A stretch of 64,000 bases of DNA, taken from Dryococelus australis. Its lineage: Eukaryota > Arthropoda > Insecta > Phasmatodea > Phasmatidae. The DNA lies in contig CM057002.1 in the NCBI GenBank assembly GCA_029891345.1, positions 22,182,795 to 22,246,794 of the forward strand, read 5' to 3'. Positions within the stretch are counted from its first letter, which is position 1, and each line of letters starts with the position of its first letter. The notes beneath the pieces are model-generated. The model worked only from the letters and a program-made list of their open reading frames with translations. It did not search any database and was not told where the DNA came from. The position numbers and the translations under genes were made by a program. Of this stretch, positions 1-9,450 are shown piece by piece.

Positions 1-560
1 ATCAGCCTGACAGGCAGAACTGTCGCAGATTGGCCTCTCACGAGCACTTCCCACACACACACACACAGTTTGGCTGGCAGGCAGGCCGAGGGACATTGTG
101 CAGTGTCGTTCGAGTACTGCAAGTGTTTAGTTGCTCAGTCAATCCATGCCGACAGTCGATGAACTTGTAGCATATGCAACTATTCAGCGGCGTGTGGTGA
201 AGTGTTGCGAGGTAAGCTGGTGCTTGCTCACTGCTGTACATTCTCGGTGCACGCAGTAGGAGTCGTTAACGACCGTGCACCCTGGGGAAACTGAGTGTGC
301 ATTCCGAACACTCACAAGCGAGCAGCGAGGGACCCATTACTCACGTCCTGTGACGTCAGCTGCCGAGCTACGTTTTACTGGCGGAAGTGTGAACCAGCAA
401 GCAACAGGGTACAGCACTGAGCTAACGCCAGCTTACCTTGCAACAGTTCACCACACGCCACTGCAACTATTGCATGTGCACTGCAGAAAATAAGAAAACG
501 TAAGGCAAGATATGGACAAAACAATGGTTCCAAGGAAAGAATTATTATACACACGTCAAC

Positions 561-2149
561 TTGCTTAAGGAACTGAGGTGTTACCCAAAATATTGGACAA
601 ACTGCCTGCGCATGGACGAACCAACTCACCTGGAACTTTTAAGCATGGTTACTCCTCTCGTAAAAAAACTAGATACTTGTATGAGAAAAGCCATAACACC
701 AAATGAAATATTAATGGCGACACTCAGCTATTTAGCAACTGGGAGAACACTTGGAGATTTGAAATTCTCTTGTCACATAGGCTCCAAAAACGCTGGTAAA
801 GATAATACCTGACACCTGCGAAGCGATCTTCAAAGCACCGAGGAATTATTGCAAGGTAAGAAAATAAACTGAATTACATCCCTACGTGTGTAGATGTTTA
901 TTAAAAACGTAAACACGTAGCATTAATTCATCTCAAATGTTAAACTACTTGAAACTTGGTTAAACAAATATTTAGTCGCTATGTGTGTAACGTACATTAG
1001 CACAGAACCTCTCAGGACAAAGACGTACAAAAAGGAAGACATTTGAAACAATATTGGCAATATACCTTGACTGTCAAGAATGTTTATTGACATGTATCAT
1101 GATATTCCCTGCACATAAGTACTGAATTTGCTTCCACTAAATATACTACAGCTTGTTACGCCCACGGTTGTAAAAACCGAATATGTTTAGTCTCGGCATT
1201 ACATGAAAAAGAAAGATAACAATTTCATTTATACGACTTGGAGAAACGTCAGGACACTACTAAATAGTGTCTTCCCTCTCCTTCCTAAATATTTGTCTCT
1301 GTTCTGCTGTGCACGTGCTAAACAGTCCCTCAATATCCCTTTTACTATCTTATTGCAGTGTCCAACAACGGAGGAGGAATGGGAAAATGTTGCGGGGGAA
1401 TTTGAACATCGCTGGAACTTTCCGAATTGCATCGGATACGTTGATGAGAAGCACGTAGCCATCACGCCGCCTCCAGGATCTGGATCGTACTTTTATAATT
1501 ACAAAAACTTTCACAGCCAAGTTCTATTAGGTATAGCAAATGCGAATTATGAATTACTGTACTTCAGCTTTGGAACAAACGGTCGGGTGTCTGATGGAGG
1601 TGTCTTTGAGGCCTCGGACTAGTCGAAAAAAATCTAGAAGACGGGAATCTGAAATTGCTGAAGGAGGGAACTGTCGCTGGAAAAAAAAAATGCGGTATGT
1701 GCTAGTGGCGGATGACGCATTTCCACTAAGGGAATTCATTATGAAGCCATTTAGCCGTAAGGTAGCCACTCCAGCTCATAAGATATTGGACTATCGTTTG
1801 TCTAGAGCTCGCAGAATGATAGACAGTGTTTTTGGCATAATTGTTGAAAGATTTGGTGTCTTACAAAAAACTATCTCTTTAATTGATTTGACTAAAGTAC
1901 ACGTATGGCGTGTGAGCCCTTCATAATTTCCTGCGTCCAAAGGTACCACATCAGTACATCCCATTGGAATGTTTAGATGAGGAGGAGCTCGAAAGTGGCA
2001 ATGTTACGCCTGGACCTCGCTGCAACGAATCTGTGAGTCTCAGTAAAACCGCATGTCATCCAACTAATAGAATAGAACTCGTTAGAGAATCGTTTGTCCA
2101 GTCCTTGAACAATGAAGGTCAAGTTTCCTTGGCAACGAAGATTTATTGA
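561..2149 (+). pseudogene. HARBI1-like Harbinger transposase/nuclease, broken
   Basis: A DDE-type nuclease of the PIF/Harbinger family, which normally cuts and moves the element with its MADF partner. Exon 1 (561-855) carries the N-terminal helical region (MRKAITPNEILMATLSYLAT), then continues in a second frame as PDTCEAIFKAPRNY after a frameshift near 795. A good donor (GCAAG/GTAAG at 856) and acceptor (TATTGCAG at 1358) define a 503-bp intron. Exon 2 gives CPTTEEEWENVAG, GYVDEKHVAI (first catalytic Asp), VADDAFPLREFIMKP (second Asp) and RARRMIDSVFG. The last motif usually has Glu where Asp is seen here. Further lesions are a TAG stop at 1621, a frameshift around the A10 run at 1681-1690 and another near 1915, before LHNFLRPKVPHQYIPLE. 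It is a pseudogene. Confidence 0.9.
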
Positions 2150-2715
2150 GTAGAAGCATGTCTTTATGTATATTTTCAATGTGAAGAAACTAGTAGCAGT
2201 ACAATAATTACATAATAATAATGTAGTGATAAACTGGTTTCGTTAGCATATTCAATAATTGTTTGGTACCAATATACGCAGTTTACAAATTTGTCTATAA
2301 CTACAATACAGTAGTCCCTGTACTAGAATATAGTGTTTACCCTATAGTATACGTGGTGTTATAATGACTGAATATTAAAATTAATTAAAACAACATAACT
2401 ATACGAACATGCTTTGTAACATTTTCACTATACAAGTCCTGACAGTTAATTGTTTAATCCTTACGTGAGTACCTTGGCATATTTCGTTGTGTTCTTTGAA
2501 TGTCATATTTTTTCACATTTTATTTATGAGCTTATACTAGGAATATTTACATGAACGAACAGTAATATCATGTTTATTACTTTGTGTGGCAAATATGATT
2601 TTTTATATTACACGGATGTATATGCCTAAGGCTCTTAACTAAGTTACATAATAAACTGAAGTCAGCAAAATGCTTTATTTGTTATTGGCATGTTGCCTGT
2701 GAGTTACTTTCTTCG

Positions 2716-2985
2716 TCAATATTTGAGAGTCCTTGCAGTGCCTCTTCTTGGTCCACTTCGCAGATTGTTTATTTTTTTCAAAATAGTGTCCCTAGTTGTA
2801 TCGGGATCAATTGACTTCATTTTTTCGAGAAGGGTTGCGTACGCAGTATCCTTCACTTCGCGACTGTGGTACGATTTACACTTTACTTTCCACAGGCACG
2901 GAAGGCCACGAAATGCGTCGATGAACTCGGATACAAAATCTTTGGACCATGCAGCCATTGTACAACCAGAACTTTGCCGAAACAA
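2716..2985 (-). CDS. MADF (Myb/SANT-like) DNA-binding protein of Harbinger element, partial
   Basis: Harbinger transposons usually encode a second, DNA-binding protein with a MADF/Myb-like trihelix domain that recruits the nuclease to the element ends. This 89-residue frame has the MADF layout: residues 13-30 WSKDFVSEFIDAFRGLPC, then LW, Y.SREVKDTAYATLLEKM, and the closing KKINNLR near residue 72. The family usually continues after the LR motif with a charged stretch. Here the frame runs SGPRRGTARTLKY and stops, while the next frame reads an acidic EVDQEEALQGLSNIDEESN. That points to a one-base shift or an unseen splice. It lies convergent to the HARBI1-like gene, as expected for the family. 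Confidence 0.75.
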   Translation of the reverse strand: MFRQSSGCTMAAWSKDFVSEFIDAFRGLPCLWKVKCKSYHSREVKDTAYATLLEKMKSIDPDTTRDTILKKINNLRSGPRRGTARTLKY

Positions 2986-3027
2986 AATAAACTATATTAA
3001 TCCTAGAGCTACCCACTACCTATATTC

Positions 3028-3460
3028 ACTCACACGGGGCGTACAGAAAACTGAGCGATGGCACATAGCGGGATCGGCCTGCCTGCAAGTCCACACACGT
3101 CAGTTCTGCCTGTGAGCTCGCTGGCCGACCGACGGAACTGAGGGAATTCCCACAGGTAAACAGTCCAGACAGTATACCTGCAGGCCGTCACATACACGCC
3201 AGTTTTGCCTTTCAGACCAGGACTGTTCAGGTCGACGGAACTGAGGGAATTCCCACAGGCAAACAGTCCAGACGGTATACCTGCAGGCCGCCACATACAC
3301 GCCAGTTTTGCCTTTCAGACCAGGACTGTTGAGGCCGACGGAACTGAGGGAATTCTCCACAGGCAAACAGTCCAGACGATATACCTGCAGGCCGCCACAT
3401 ACACGCCAGTTTTACCTTTCAGACCAGGACTGTTCAGGCCGATCGGAAGGCAGAACTGTA
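3028..3460. repeat. 103-bp tandem repeat at right end of Harbinger element
   Basis: The motif GACGGAACTGAGGGAATT starts at 3131, 3234 and 3337, with a degenerate fourth start at 3441 (GATCGGAAGG). The period is therefore 103-104 bp, about three full units plus a partial one. Each unit ends with a sequence like CAGTTTTGCCTTTCAGACC, itself similar to the element's terminal CAGTTCTGCCTGTGAG. The array may have grown by duplication of the subterminal region. Minus-strand frames across it repeat the same peptide each unit, which is a by-product of the array. Confidence 0.85.
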
Positions 3461-4189
3461 CGTGTATGGTGGGCCTTAGACGTGCAAGACTCAAGTTTTT
3501 GTTTATGTTTCAATAGTTTTGGTTAGTTCGATAAGTTTCCAAAGTTGCACCATCTCGTAGTTTCCCAAATCGTAGCGGCACGTCATAGAAAACTACTAAA
3601 AGGCAAGTTTAATTTAAACCCGTCTATTGCTGGTTATGTGCATAGACACATTAAACAAACGAAATAAACCTTATGTATATTTTAATATAGTGATATTACA
3701 AACAGCACTACATGGCCTACAGCGTAAAAAAAATTTCTGGTAAACTTCCTAAACTTTAATGTATGTTTTTAACCTATACAGTGCATGGATATAGTACTAC
3801 GTATCAAGCTGAAAATTTGGGAATGTTTAGCACAGCTACATATATAAAGTTGGGAACTTCTTTAAGCATTTGACTCTTTCCTGAGCAACTGTAGGAACGC
3901 TACCATGTATGGGGATTAAAATATTTTACAATTCGTACATTGTCATTGTACCTACATATACGCTGATATGGTAAATTTACGTATAATTTCTTAGAGTGTA
4001 TGTTTACATTAAATGTATGCGCCGCTTACGGAACATTTTTTAATGGAAGTACATTTACATCCGACAGTAATGGGTTTCAGTTGAACACGCCTTACATAGG
4101 CTATGTCAAGTTCCATATTTACCGTAAACCAATTGACTAGTCACCATAAATAAAAATTATTAAAACACGTGTTTGTTGTGTGTTACAGA
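3461..4189. other. AT-rich stretch, nothing recognised
   Basis: AT-rich sequence with no frame, RNA or repeat I can support. It ends at a possible splice acceptor (TGTTACAG) directly before the ATG of the pogo-like remnant. Confidence 0.5.
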
Positions 4190-4716
4190 ATGACGAAAAG
4201 AAATTACGGAGCTTGGAATGAAATGCAGTTGGCAATAGCTCTTGGGGCTTATAGGAATGGGGAAATTTGATTTAATGAATGCTGTTGACATTTCAGTATT
4301 GCAAAACCCAACATTAAAAAGGCACTTGGCCAGCGAGAATATTGTAGCTAACGATTCCGTAAAAATCATAGGCCTGAAGTTGAACAAATCGTTGATCGTA
4401 TTTTAAGATTATAAGAATTTCTGTTTTGAAATAACTATCACTGAATTCAGGAAGTCATCATTCCAAATAGCAGAGCGCAATTTAATACTGCACAACTTCA
4501 ATAGATTGACAGAAGTGGCTAGGGAATAAATGGTTTTATGCCTTTAAAGCCCGCCATAGGGGCTGTACGTGAGTCCACTTTAATGGCACTTGCAAAAGGG
4601 GTTCAACAAAAAAGAGTGTTATGGAATTTTTTTGGTATCCTGGAGACAGTAGTGGATGTAAACAAATCTGGCGCTACTCGTGTGTTCAGCGTACAAAAAA
4701 AATATGGCTGAAAGTA
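4190..4716 (+). pseudogene. pogo/Tigger-type (CENP-B-like) transposase remnant, N-terminal half
   Basis: Reading across frames from the ATG at 4190 gives the N-terminal DNA-binding part of a pogo-like transposase: MTKRNYGAWNEMQLAIALGA then YRNGE (Psq-type helix-turn-helix), then FSIAKPNIKKAL, RPEVEQIVDRILRL, a region with FNR, then PAIGAVRESTLMALAKG (CENP-B-type helix-turn-helix and linker) and a fragment of the start of the DDE domain near 4650-4710. Several frameshifts and stops separate these pieces, and the DDE catalytic domain is missing. It is an old, inactive copy. An acceptor-like TTACAG just before the ATG suggests an upstream leader exon existed. Jerky- or Tigger-like host-domesticated genes share the fold, but the lesions argue against domestication. 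Confidence 0.75.
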
Positions 4717-5378
4717 ATGGCTAAGAAAGGAAAGCGTCAGGTGTGGGAGCTATTGCAAGTTGTTATGAATCTAACTTTTAGTTGAACTCCATACATGATA
4801 GGGGATTAAGGGCCGTAGCTGAATGACAAGATGAGATAGTAGAGATTTGATTGTTACTGAGGGAGTTTATTTTAGGAGATGAGACATACATATCAACAAG
4901 GCACTTACAATGGCATGATACTGTAATGTTAAACACTCGGGGGAGCACTATTGACTGATATTAATAATTCTGCATTATAATGCTAACTCACGCCATTACT
5001 ATGCTAAACTTAATTGGACTATCCCCACCTTAAAGATTGTTTCCGGAGGCTGTATCTGTTAGAGTGGTTAGTGGCGATCGGACCCACCAATGCTGCGTTC
5101 TTCCCTTGATGCTGGCCGGACGTGGAAAAACGATGCACCCCGCCGTGTGCTGGCCTATATCGGCGCGTTGTTTAGACGTACATGTCCCCCGACCGTTGGC
5201 TGGTGGAGGGGGTTTCTGCTGCTGTCCCTTTTCGCAGTATCTTGTTGTGATTCCTGGCGTCCTGATAGAATCTGAAGGTGTGAGGCCGAGTTCAGGCGGG
5301 GATGTTGACTTAAATATCTCCCACACCATCATAACAAAGTGGGGGAAAGAGGTGTCAATACCACAGTAGTGTGTTGTA
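4717..5378. other. Unassigned stretch with a GC-richer core
   Basis: Flanks are AT-rich. The core at 5035-5345 is GC-richer and has overlapping frames of about 100 codons on both strands. I recognise no domain in either. It could be a fragment of an unknown transposon or LTR. Confidence 0.3.
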
Positions 5379-5796
5379 TAGGCTGTTCACAGTAAAATGT
5401 GAACATTTGAAAACCCTGCCTAAGATCTACTTGTATGAACATCGTGTATTCTTTCGCCTTATGTAAAAATTAATATTCCCATGGGCTTCGTCACTTCATT
5501 CATGTGTCGCTCAAGAGAAAATTTAAAATTATTGGGAAACTAAATATTTTGAAATCCGTTTATTTTTACACTTTGATGCTTAAAAAACATAAAGCAAAAG
5601 AAATAATTTAACTTATACCAAATGTTTACTTTACACTTCATATTCGGTGTTGAGATATTGAACTACTTTTCCTCCATCGTTACCAACTTTACCGGGCCCA
5701 TGTCATTTATTGCGCGCCTTAAAATATATGCAAGCAGAGGCAGTGACTGTTTTCTAAGGTTGATCTCAAAAGGGTCACTTTATCGTGAACAGCCTT
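5379..5796. mobile_element. MITE-A, long class (about 420 bp)
   Basis: The left end TAGGCTGTTCACAGTAAAAT and right end CTTTATCGTGAACAGCC are inverted copies of the MITE-A terminus. The interior (CTTAAGATCTACTTGTATG-like motif, and GTTACCAACTTTACCGGG) is shared with the copies at 19849, 41457, 56119 and 59545. No coding capacity. The left end follows TA. Confidence 0.85.
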
Positions 5797-6427
5797 TACA
5801 GATGCATCGGAGACGTAGCCTATGTTTCACCTATGATAATCTTTAAACGCACGAGATTGGCAAGTGAACCGCAGGTTGGTGCGCTCCTGGAGGTGTTGTC
5901 ATAGCTATCCGAAACAGGGTACATTAATAGTAATCTTTTCTTAAAATGGCTAAACCATTTTTTTTCCCCCAATATTCTCTTAACTTGTGACAGTAGATGG
6001 TCATTCGACTCATGAGCTTGCGTAAGCCAATGGCATAATAACGCTGCAGTTGTCGTGGCCCCACAACTGATCGGCTTCAGCCTTTAGACAGGTTCTTCTT
6101 TAAGCTACTGGAAACAAATTACTCTCAGGTGGGTAAAAAAAAAAAAAACGGCTTCGAACAAATCGCGGTTTTCTCTGTGCCAGGTTTCCCAACTTATAGC
6201 AGAGGCCGTATGCAGGGACAGCGACCATTCAGAACGCCATGGGCTGATTATGTGCTTGTGGTATCTGGTCGGTAGACCGCAGACTAATGTTGTCGGTGAT
6301 TTCGACTCTGTGGCAGGTGGGAAGCTAGAAGAAAACGAGAGAGCGCCAGCCCGAAGAAAATTAGACATACGTCTTCTTGCAGGCTCACAGAACATGTAAG
6401 CTGCCTGCAGGACAGGTACCCAACATA
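5797..6427. other. No feature recognised
   Basis: AT-rich DNA with a short A-run near 6136. A minus-strand frame of 96 codons at 6105-6395 has no recognisable motif and a poly-Phe tail from the A-run, so I do not call it. Confidence 0.4.
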
Positions 6428-6818
6428 TATAGTCTATTTGCGCTTTCTACGCTCTTTTTAAATCTAACCTTTGAAAAATCACCCCATGTATGACGTGTCT
6501 AGTTATTTCCCAAATATGCTATGTATCGCAAGCGTTATATACTTGTTACCAAAAAAAAGTCCCTCATTATTCGTTACATGGAAGTTTTGCCTATATTTTA
6601 CTTATAAATTATAATAATTAACTTGTTATTAATATGAACCAAAAACAGGAAGAAAACATGTGTGTTGGTAGCGCCTAGTAAGAAATAGTTATCATGCAAA
6701 ATATTGTTACAGCTGGGTGCGCACGTAGTTAAGCCTAGTTTACACAAGACAGAAGACTATTCTGGAAGTAGAACTTGAGTAGGGGTTCAGAAAAGTTGGA
6801 AATAACCGGGAATGGGAC
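6428..6818. mobile_element. MITE-C copy
   Basis: The left end TATAGTCTATTTGCGCTTTC is followed by the family motif TTTGAAAAATCACCCCATGT. The right part has GGAAGTAGAACTT and a degenerate AATAACCGGGAATGGGAC. The interior shares GCGCCTAGTAAGAAATAGTT with the copies at 32253 and 40815. Noncoding; both ends have decayed. Confidence 0.75.
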
Positions 6819-7190
6819 ATTTAGTAATTATTTTGTTAAAAAAAAAAATGCAACTGGCTTCTGAACTACAGTGTATTTGTTGTGAATGTTGCAATACATT
6901 TTTTCTATCCAGTTAATTCAAATGGAATGGCTCATTTATTTTACTTGATTACATTTACTTGTTATTAAAAGTGTTCTCTGTGGTTTGCAATAACTGTCAA
7001 AGGAATGGGTTCTTTATTCATTTATTGATAATTTATTGATAATTTATTAGTTCAAGTAGCGTTGACATTTGTTGGGACCTTTATTTGATTTCATTTGACA
7101 TTTTTGTCAGAAGGAAAAAGGGGTGTGCCCCAGTAAAAATATTAAAAAAATAAATAAATAAAAAAAAACCCTTCTGTAATGAATGGCATT

Positions 7191-7399
7191 TTAAGTTGGG
7201 TCTTCTTCCGAAGAGCTGTGACTGCTGCTGGATGTTGATGTTGCTGTGGTTGTGGTGTCTTGGTCGGTTGATTCAGTGAATTGATGCGTTGAGGGGTTGT
7301 CTTCGTCGCTTGATGAGCTGTCTTCGTCTCCATCCTCTTCTTGTTGCTCATCTTCACTTGAGAGTAGAGGAGCCGCTCGTGTCGGCGTTCGCAGAGGTG
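7191..7399 (-). pseudogene. Acidic Ser/Glu/Asp-rich protein tail, partial
   Basis: One minus-strand frame reads a compositionally distinctive C-terminus: RSPLRTPTRAAPLLSSEDE, then a Glu/Asp/Ser-rich run (QQEEDGDEDSSSSDED), a Thr/Ser run and SSSEEDPT before a TAA stop at 7191-7193. Acidic Ser-rich tails of this kind occur at the ends of some retroelement and nuclear proteins. On the 5' side the frame runs into an A-rich stretch (minus strand) at about 7405-7422 that may be an old insertion point. I cannot name the protein. The overlapping 147-codon frame in this region is a different frame and looks like a shadow. Confidence 0.4.
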
Positions 7400-7506
7400 A
7401 TCGGGTTTTTTTTTTTTTTTTATACCAATGACAGGGCGTCGACTCGTCGACTGTATGTTGCAGAGGGCTTCTGTACGGCCGAAAGAGAAATTCATGATTG
7501 CCCGAA

Positions 7507-7529
7507 GTGTGCTGGGGGGGGGGGGGGGG
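7507..7529. repeat. Poly(G) run
   Basis: An uninterrupted G run of about 18 bases. Similar G or C homopolymers occur at about 9267, 15734, 33759, 51510 and 61648 and are a recurrent feature of this DNA. Confidence 0.8.
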
Positions 7530-7726
7530 TTAGTGGCGTGGCGATAACAAGCGCCGGACGAAATGCGCATGTCTCGTGGCCTCATGAGGGGTAGGCGGGC
7601 TAGCGGCCCCTCGCTCCGCGCAACAAGCCACTATCTCGCTGTAAATGCTGTTCACGGTGTCCTGCTGTAGCGACCACACGCAAGGGAACAAATACAATAC
7701 AAAGACGAACAGTTCTGCTGGTAAAG

Positions 7727-7922
7727 ACTATTTCACGCTAAAGTTGAGCACTTTTGAAATCAACCTTAGAACTAAGTCACTGCTCCTACCTGAATATATT
7801 TTAACGGGCGCACTGAGTGACATGTGCACAGTAAAGTTGGTAACGGTGGAGGGAAAGTAGTTCCATATCCTAACTTAGAATGAGAAGTGTTAGGTAACCA
7901 TTCGTGATAACTTAAATTATTT
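7727..7922. mobile_element. MITE-A long class, truncated
   Basis: It starts CTATTTCACGCTAAAGTTGA and continues with the family's GAGCACTTTTGAAATCAACC, AACGGGCGCACTGAGTGACA and AAAGTTGGTAACGG. It stops after AACTTAAATTATTTAT, with the second half absent. Confidence 0.75.
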
Positions 7923-7924
7923 AT

Positions 7925-8102
7925 GCTCTGGGCACGAGTCTTGTGCCTGGGTAGGTACCGCATGCTGCAAATTGCCGGCTGGCAAGCAAAACACTATACG
8001 CGGATTGGCGTACAGCGTCCCGACACATATCTGGTTGGTGACATCATTTTGCTGTCGTGTGCGGCTGTAGTTCGCGGGATAAGCGGCTATTTCACCTCTG
8101 TA
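7925..8102. repeat. Dispersed repeat D, copy 1
   Basis: The stretch GATTGGCGTACAGCG ... GTTCGCGGGATAAGCGGC ... TATTTCACCTCTGTAG is related to 34930-35680, where the same sequence is split by an insertion. It keeps the unoccupied site (GGATAAGCGG). It contains ATTGG (CCAAT-type) motifs. Confidence 0.65.
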
Positions 8103-8590
8103 GGAGGCTATTCACGGCAAAGTGAGCAATTTTGAATGCCCTCTCATTTGGAAAAGTAGTCAATAAATATATATTATTTTAGCCTTAGACGTTTACTTCC
8201 GAGTACGGTGGAATATTCACACTGTATTAATTACTTACATGTAGAGACCCAGAAGAATTTGCGGATTCATTTTGGGACAAGCTAGAATTCAAAACACGTG
8301 TGTTTATATAACTTTAGCCATTGGTCCACAATGTGTTTTACACCTCCTGGAGAAGGCTGGCCCAGTCGTCGCCTTCCGCTGTGACAGCAGACAACCAATG
8401 TGCAGTTGATATCGGAATATTTGTACATAAGACTGTAGAGTCTAGCCTGCAGGTCACTGAACTCGCAAATTTTTCAGGCCTCTTCTTACATGGCAATATT
8501 GATATTAAAAGATGGTTAAAGGACAAAAAATGGCTGAAAGAAAAAAGTATCTTGGACCTCAAAAGTGCTCACGTTACCGTGAACAACTTA
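8103..8590. mobile_element. MITE-A, short class, split by a hAT MITE
   Basis: Left end AGGCTATTCACGGCAAAGTG, right end AAAAGTGCTCACGTTACCGT followed by GAACAA. Removing the internal hAT element (8242-8484) leaves about 240 bp, matching the other short-class copies. The interior TTAGACGTTTACTTCCGA matches the copy at 54351. Confidence 0.85.
8242..8484. mobile_element. hAT-type MITE nested in MITE-A
   Basis: Inverted ends TAGAGACCCAGAAGAATTTG and (reverse complement of the right end) AAGAGGCCTGAAAAATTTGC. It is flanked by a perfect 8-bp direct repeat CTTACATG at 8234-8241 and 8485-8492. An 8-bp duplication is the hallmark of hAT insertions. Noncoding, 243 bp. Confidence 0.88.
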
Positions 8591-8598
8591 TACCTAAG

Positions 8599-8891
8599 GA
8601 CCTACAAAATTCGCGTTATTATTTTACATCTGGCTAAACTTCACAGTACTTTGCGTAGAGGAGACAGCGTCGTTTCTCCATTGGCTGCTGCATAGATCTG
8701 AAATTACTCCCTTTTTGACTGAACTCCACGTTATCGGGGCACACAATTGTGAAGTGTTCCTTTATTGGCGCAGAGTTACCTAGGGCGTGTCACATGAAGT
8801 ATGGTCCAATGACAAACGTATGCAAAGATAAGCATGTTTCGAGTTTAAAGTGTCCCTAAATAATAACGCGAATTTTTCAGGTCTATATCTG
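8599..8891. mobile_element. hAT-type MITE
   Basis: Ends GACCTACAAAATTCGCGTTA and, inverted, AGACCTGAAAAATTCGCGTT. A perfect 8-bp direct repeat TACCTAAG lies at 8591-8598 and 8892-8899. The right end extends about 8 bases beyond the symmetric part, so the left TIR may have lost its first bases. Confidence 0.78.
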
Positions 8892-9054
8892 TACCTAAGT
8901 ACTCTGTTCCAGAATCGTCCGCAGCCTGCCTAATACACTACGAGCCGTTTGCAAAAGATACTCAGAAACACGTGAGTTTAAAGTCTAGCCTGTCCTCCAA
9001 AGAATTCGCGACATTTTTCTGTCCCAGACAGTAGACAGAGAAACGGGACTTGGG

Positions 9055-9450
9055 TCACTCCGACCCGGAGCAAGGCCAGCCTGGCATAGGAGCACAGGGG
9101 GAGGGGAAGGGGTAGCGAAACAGGGTACAGGCAATTTATTGCGGGCAATTCATTTCATAACGTCCATTAAATGGAAATGGGAGAAGCGCCCCGGGTTCGA
9201 GGGTAGGAGGGGTGTAGGAAGGGAGGCGGTAGTAAACCGTGGGATGATGCAGGCAGCGGGCGGTTGGGGGGGGGGGGGGCCCAGCGAGAGATACTGCCGT
9301 TATGACCATGATAATACTTTACCGAGCCGTGATGGCGGCCGGCAGTCCGCATTCCCCCCTCCATTTTACCCCCTCCACTTCCTGCCCCTGCGGCGGGCCG
9401 GGTAGGCAACATGCACCACGCAGCCTCCGAGATACGAGGTAGGAGCGCCC
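9055..9450. promoter_or_regulatory. GC-rich island, candidate conserved non-coding element
   Basis: Homeodomain-like AT cores (CAATTTATTGCGGGCAATTC, CGTCCATTAAATGG) and GTTATGACCATGATAATACT sit inside a G/C-rich, C-homopolymer-rich setting unlike its AT-rich surroundings. There is no coding signal: the overlapping frames on both strands are low complexity. The call rests only on composition and motif density. Confidence 0.35.

Larger units (their letters stand above)
1..3460. mobile_element. Decayed PIF/Harbinger-type DNA transposon
   Basis: This unit holds the two genes expected of Harbinger elements, a HARBI1-like nuclease (plus strand) and a MADF/Myb-like protein (minus strand), facing each other. 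The left edge (about 3-25) reads GACAGGCAGAACTGTC. Its reverse complement recurs imperfectly at about 3099-3116 (CAGTTCTGCCTGTGAG), so these are probably the inverted ends or subterminal repeats. A further inverted repeat pairs 179-232 with 419-470. About 340 bp of 103-bp tandem repeats follow the right copy. The left boundary may lie outside the window, and no target duplication can be shown. Both genes are broken or incomplete, so the copy looks inactive. Confidence 0.75.

Noticed and set aside
7142..7585. 147-codon minus-strand frame
   Set aside because: It is out of frame with the coherent acidic tail, and contains a poly-Lys run from the A-tract and a poly-Pro run from the G-tract. It is a shadow frame.
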